From JBFWUW01 sp050247075 (GTDB taxonomy: Bacteria; Planctomycetota; Planctomycetia; Pirellulales; JBFWUW01): 30,888 bases of DNA. The notes under the pieces are model-generated. The model ran no database searches. It saw only the letters and a list, made by a program, of their open reading frames with translations, and had not been told where the DNA came from. Where the stretch lies: NCBI GenBank assembly GCA_050247075.1, contig JBFWUW010000074.1, positions 1-30,888 of the forward strand, written 5' to 3'. Position numbers and translations under genes: made by a program. Below, piece after piece: positions 30,543-30,888 of the stretch (positions are counted from its first letter, which is position 1; each line of letters starts with the position of its first letter).

Positions 30543-30725
30543 TCATCCGTGAAGTCCGTGTTATCCGTGGTTATTTGTTATCTTTTTTCTAACCATTTTT
30601 AGTATTGCACATACGTACACATATCGGCTATCCTGTCATTGGGCTGTTTCCCGCGTAGCGGATCCCCTCTTCCTCAAGCCTCACCCTTCACCCCTCAAGC
30701 CTCACAACAACCGGAGAAACCCACC
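30543..30725. other. intergenic leader with 9-bp direct repeats
   Basis: Just after the palindromic repeat are three TCCGTG units spaced 9 bp apart (30545-30570). An AT-rich stretch with a TTTTTTCTAACC run follows, then the candidate promoter at 30605. No gene is seen until the ATG at 30726. Confidence 0.5.
30605..30634 (+). promoter_or_regulatory. possible promoter of the partial gene at 30726
   Basis: TTGCAC (30605-30610), 18 bases, TATCCT (30629-30634), in an unusually AT-rich part of the window and about 90 bases before the ATG. Found by eye. Confidence 0.3.
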
Positions 30726-30888
30726 ATGTCCGAAGCCTCTAAAAGCGATATCGAAATCGTGGCGGCCTTTAACGCCGCCGCCGCCGACCCCATGTTCAAG
30801 CCGCCCAAGGTTCCTCGCCCGGACAAGTCCAAAAAGAAGGGCCCGCCCGCCTTCTTCGACGATGACGACCGCAGGCACGACGTAAAGC
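30726..30888 (+). CDS. partial gene, N-terminus only, hypothetical
   Basis: Reads MSEASKSDIEIVAAFNAAAA and then a charged, proline-rich stretch (PKVPRPDKSKKKGPPAFF) with an acidic run DDDDRR, open to the end of the window (54 codons). GGAGAAA precedes the ATG by about 8 bases. The opening looks soluble and partly disordered. Too little is present to assign a family. Confidence 0.6.
   Translation, partial: MSEASKSDIEIVAAFNAAAADPMFKPPKVPRPDKSKKKGPPAFFDDDDRRHDVK

Noticed and set aside
1..30888. tRNA, rRNA, CRISPR array or complete insertion sequence
   Set aside because: No cloverleaf, rRNA motif, regularly spaced repeat-spacer array or transposase was recognised by eye; the repeats present are non-coding palindromes or a short tandem array. 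A tRNA or Rfam scan would be the decisive test.

Overview
This is a GC-rich bacterial chromosome segment that reads as a planctomycete (Pirellulales-like). The clearest markers are a DUF1549/DUF1553 'PSD1' cytochrome protein overlapping a DUF1501 protein, a PQQ-like propeller protein with an N-terminal WPQWRGP motif, an NHL-repeat protein, a membrane-anchored LRR protein with the FSLRNLLLLIT type of N-terminal helix, and several families of short palindromic intergenic repeats. Taxonomy is inferred from these families. No rRNA, tRNA or CRISPR array was seen.

Layout. 131-3136 (minus): a two-gene Na+/drug-type ABC exporter in which the permease is fused to a CPBP membrane protease. 3364-4143: LRR protein. 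4299-8919: PSD1 plus DUF1501 pair. 8989-9095: CCCTCTCCC palindrome element. 9216-11285: sugar isomerase-like protein, first copy of a 150-bp palindromic repeat, NHL protein. 11415-12957: a 71-aa protein and a secreted PQQ-like propeller protein. 13170-18260: endonuclease III, glycogen debranching enzyme GlgX, a glycine-rich membrane protein and a radical SAM/SPASM protein that has its own near-consensus promoter. 18370-18738: small membrane protein.

18739-22152 is the unusual accessory region. It holds a decayed fragment of an alanine/aspartate-rich protein built of 11-residue repeats (19123-19386). Beside it, on the minus strand, is a compact run of about ten very small, mostly membrane-anchored reading frames (21624 down to 19510). 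Several are joined by stop/start overlaps, and three are paralogues sharing a YV.S.GPA...YAPL signature. Three similar palindromic segments (A 18984-19020, B 19437-19480, C 21800-21842) lie around these two units. No database function is known to me for this block; it is the best candidate here for an undescribed system.

22153-28380: a YdeP/FdhF-type molybdopterin oxidoreductase convergent with an MFS transporter, which follows a Gfo/Idh/MocA oxidoreductase on the minus strand; upstream is a class III aminotransferase. 28598-30394: nusB, an 18-bp tandem repeat carrying a Cys-rich reading frame, a palindromic element, rlmN, and the second copy of the 150-bp repeat, whose first bases form the rlmN stop codon. 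A partial gene starts at 30726 and runs off the window.

Genes on the two strands alternate in short groups, so there is no single pathway. Coherent units are the ABC exporter, the PSD1/DUF1501 pair, the Mo-enzyme/MFS neighbourhood and the micro-gene operon.
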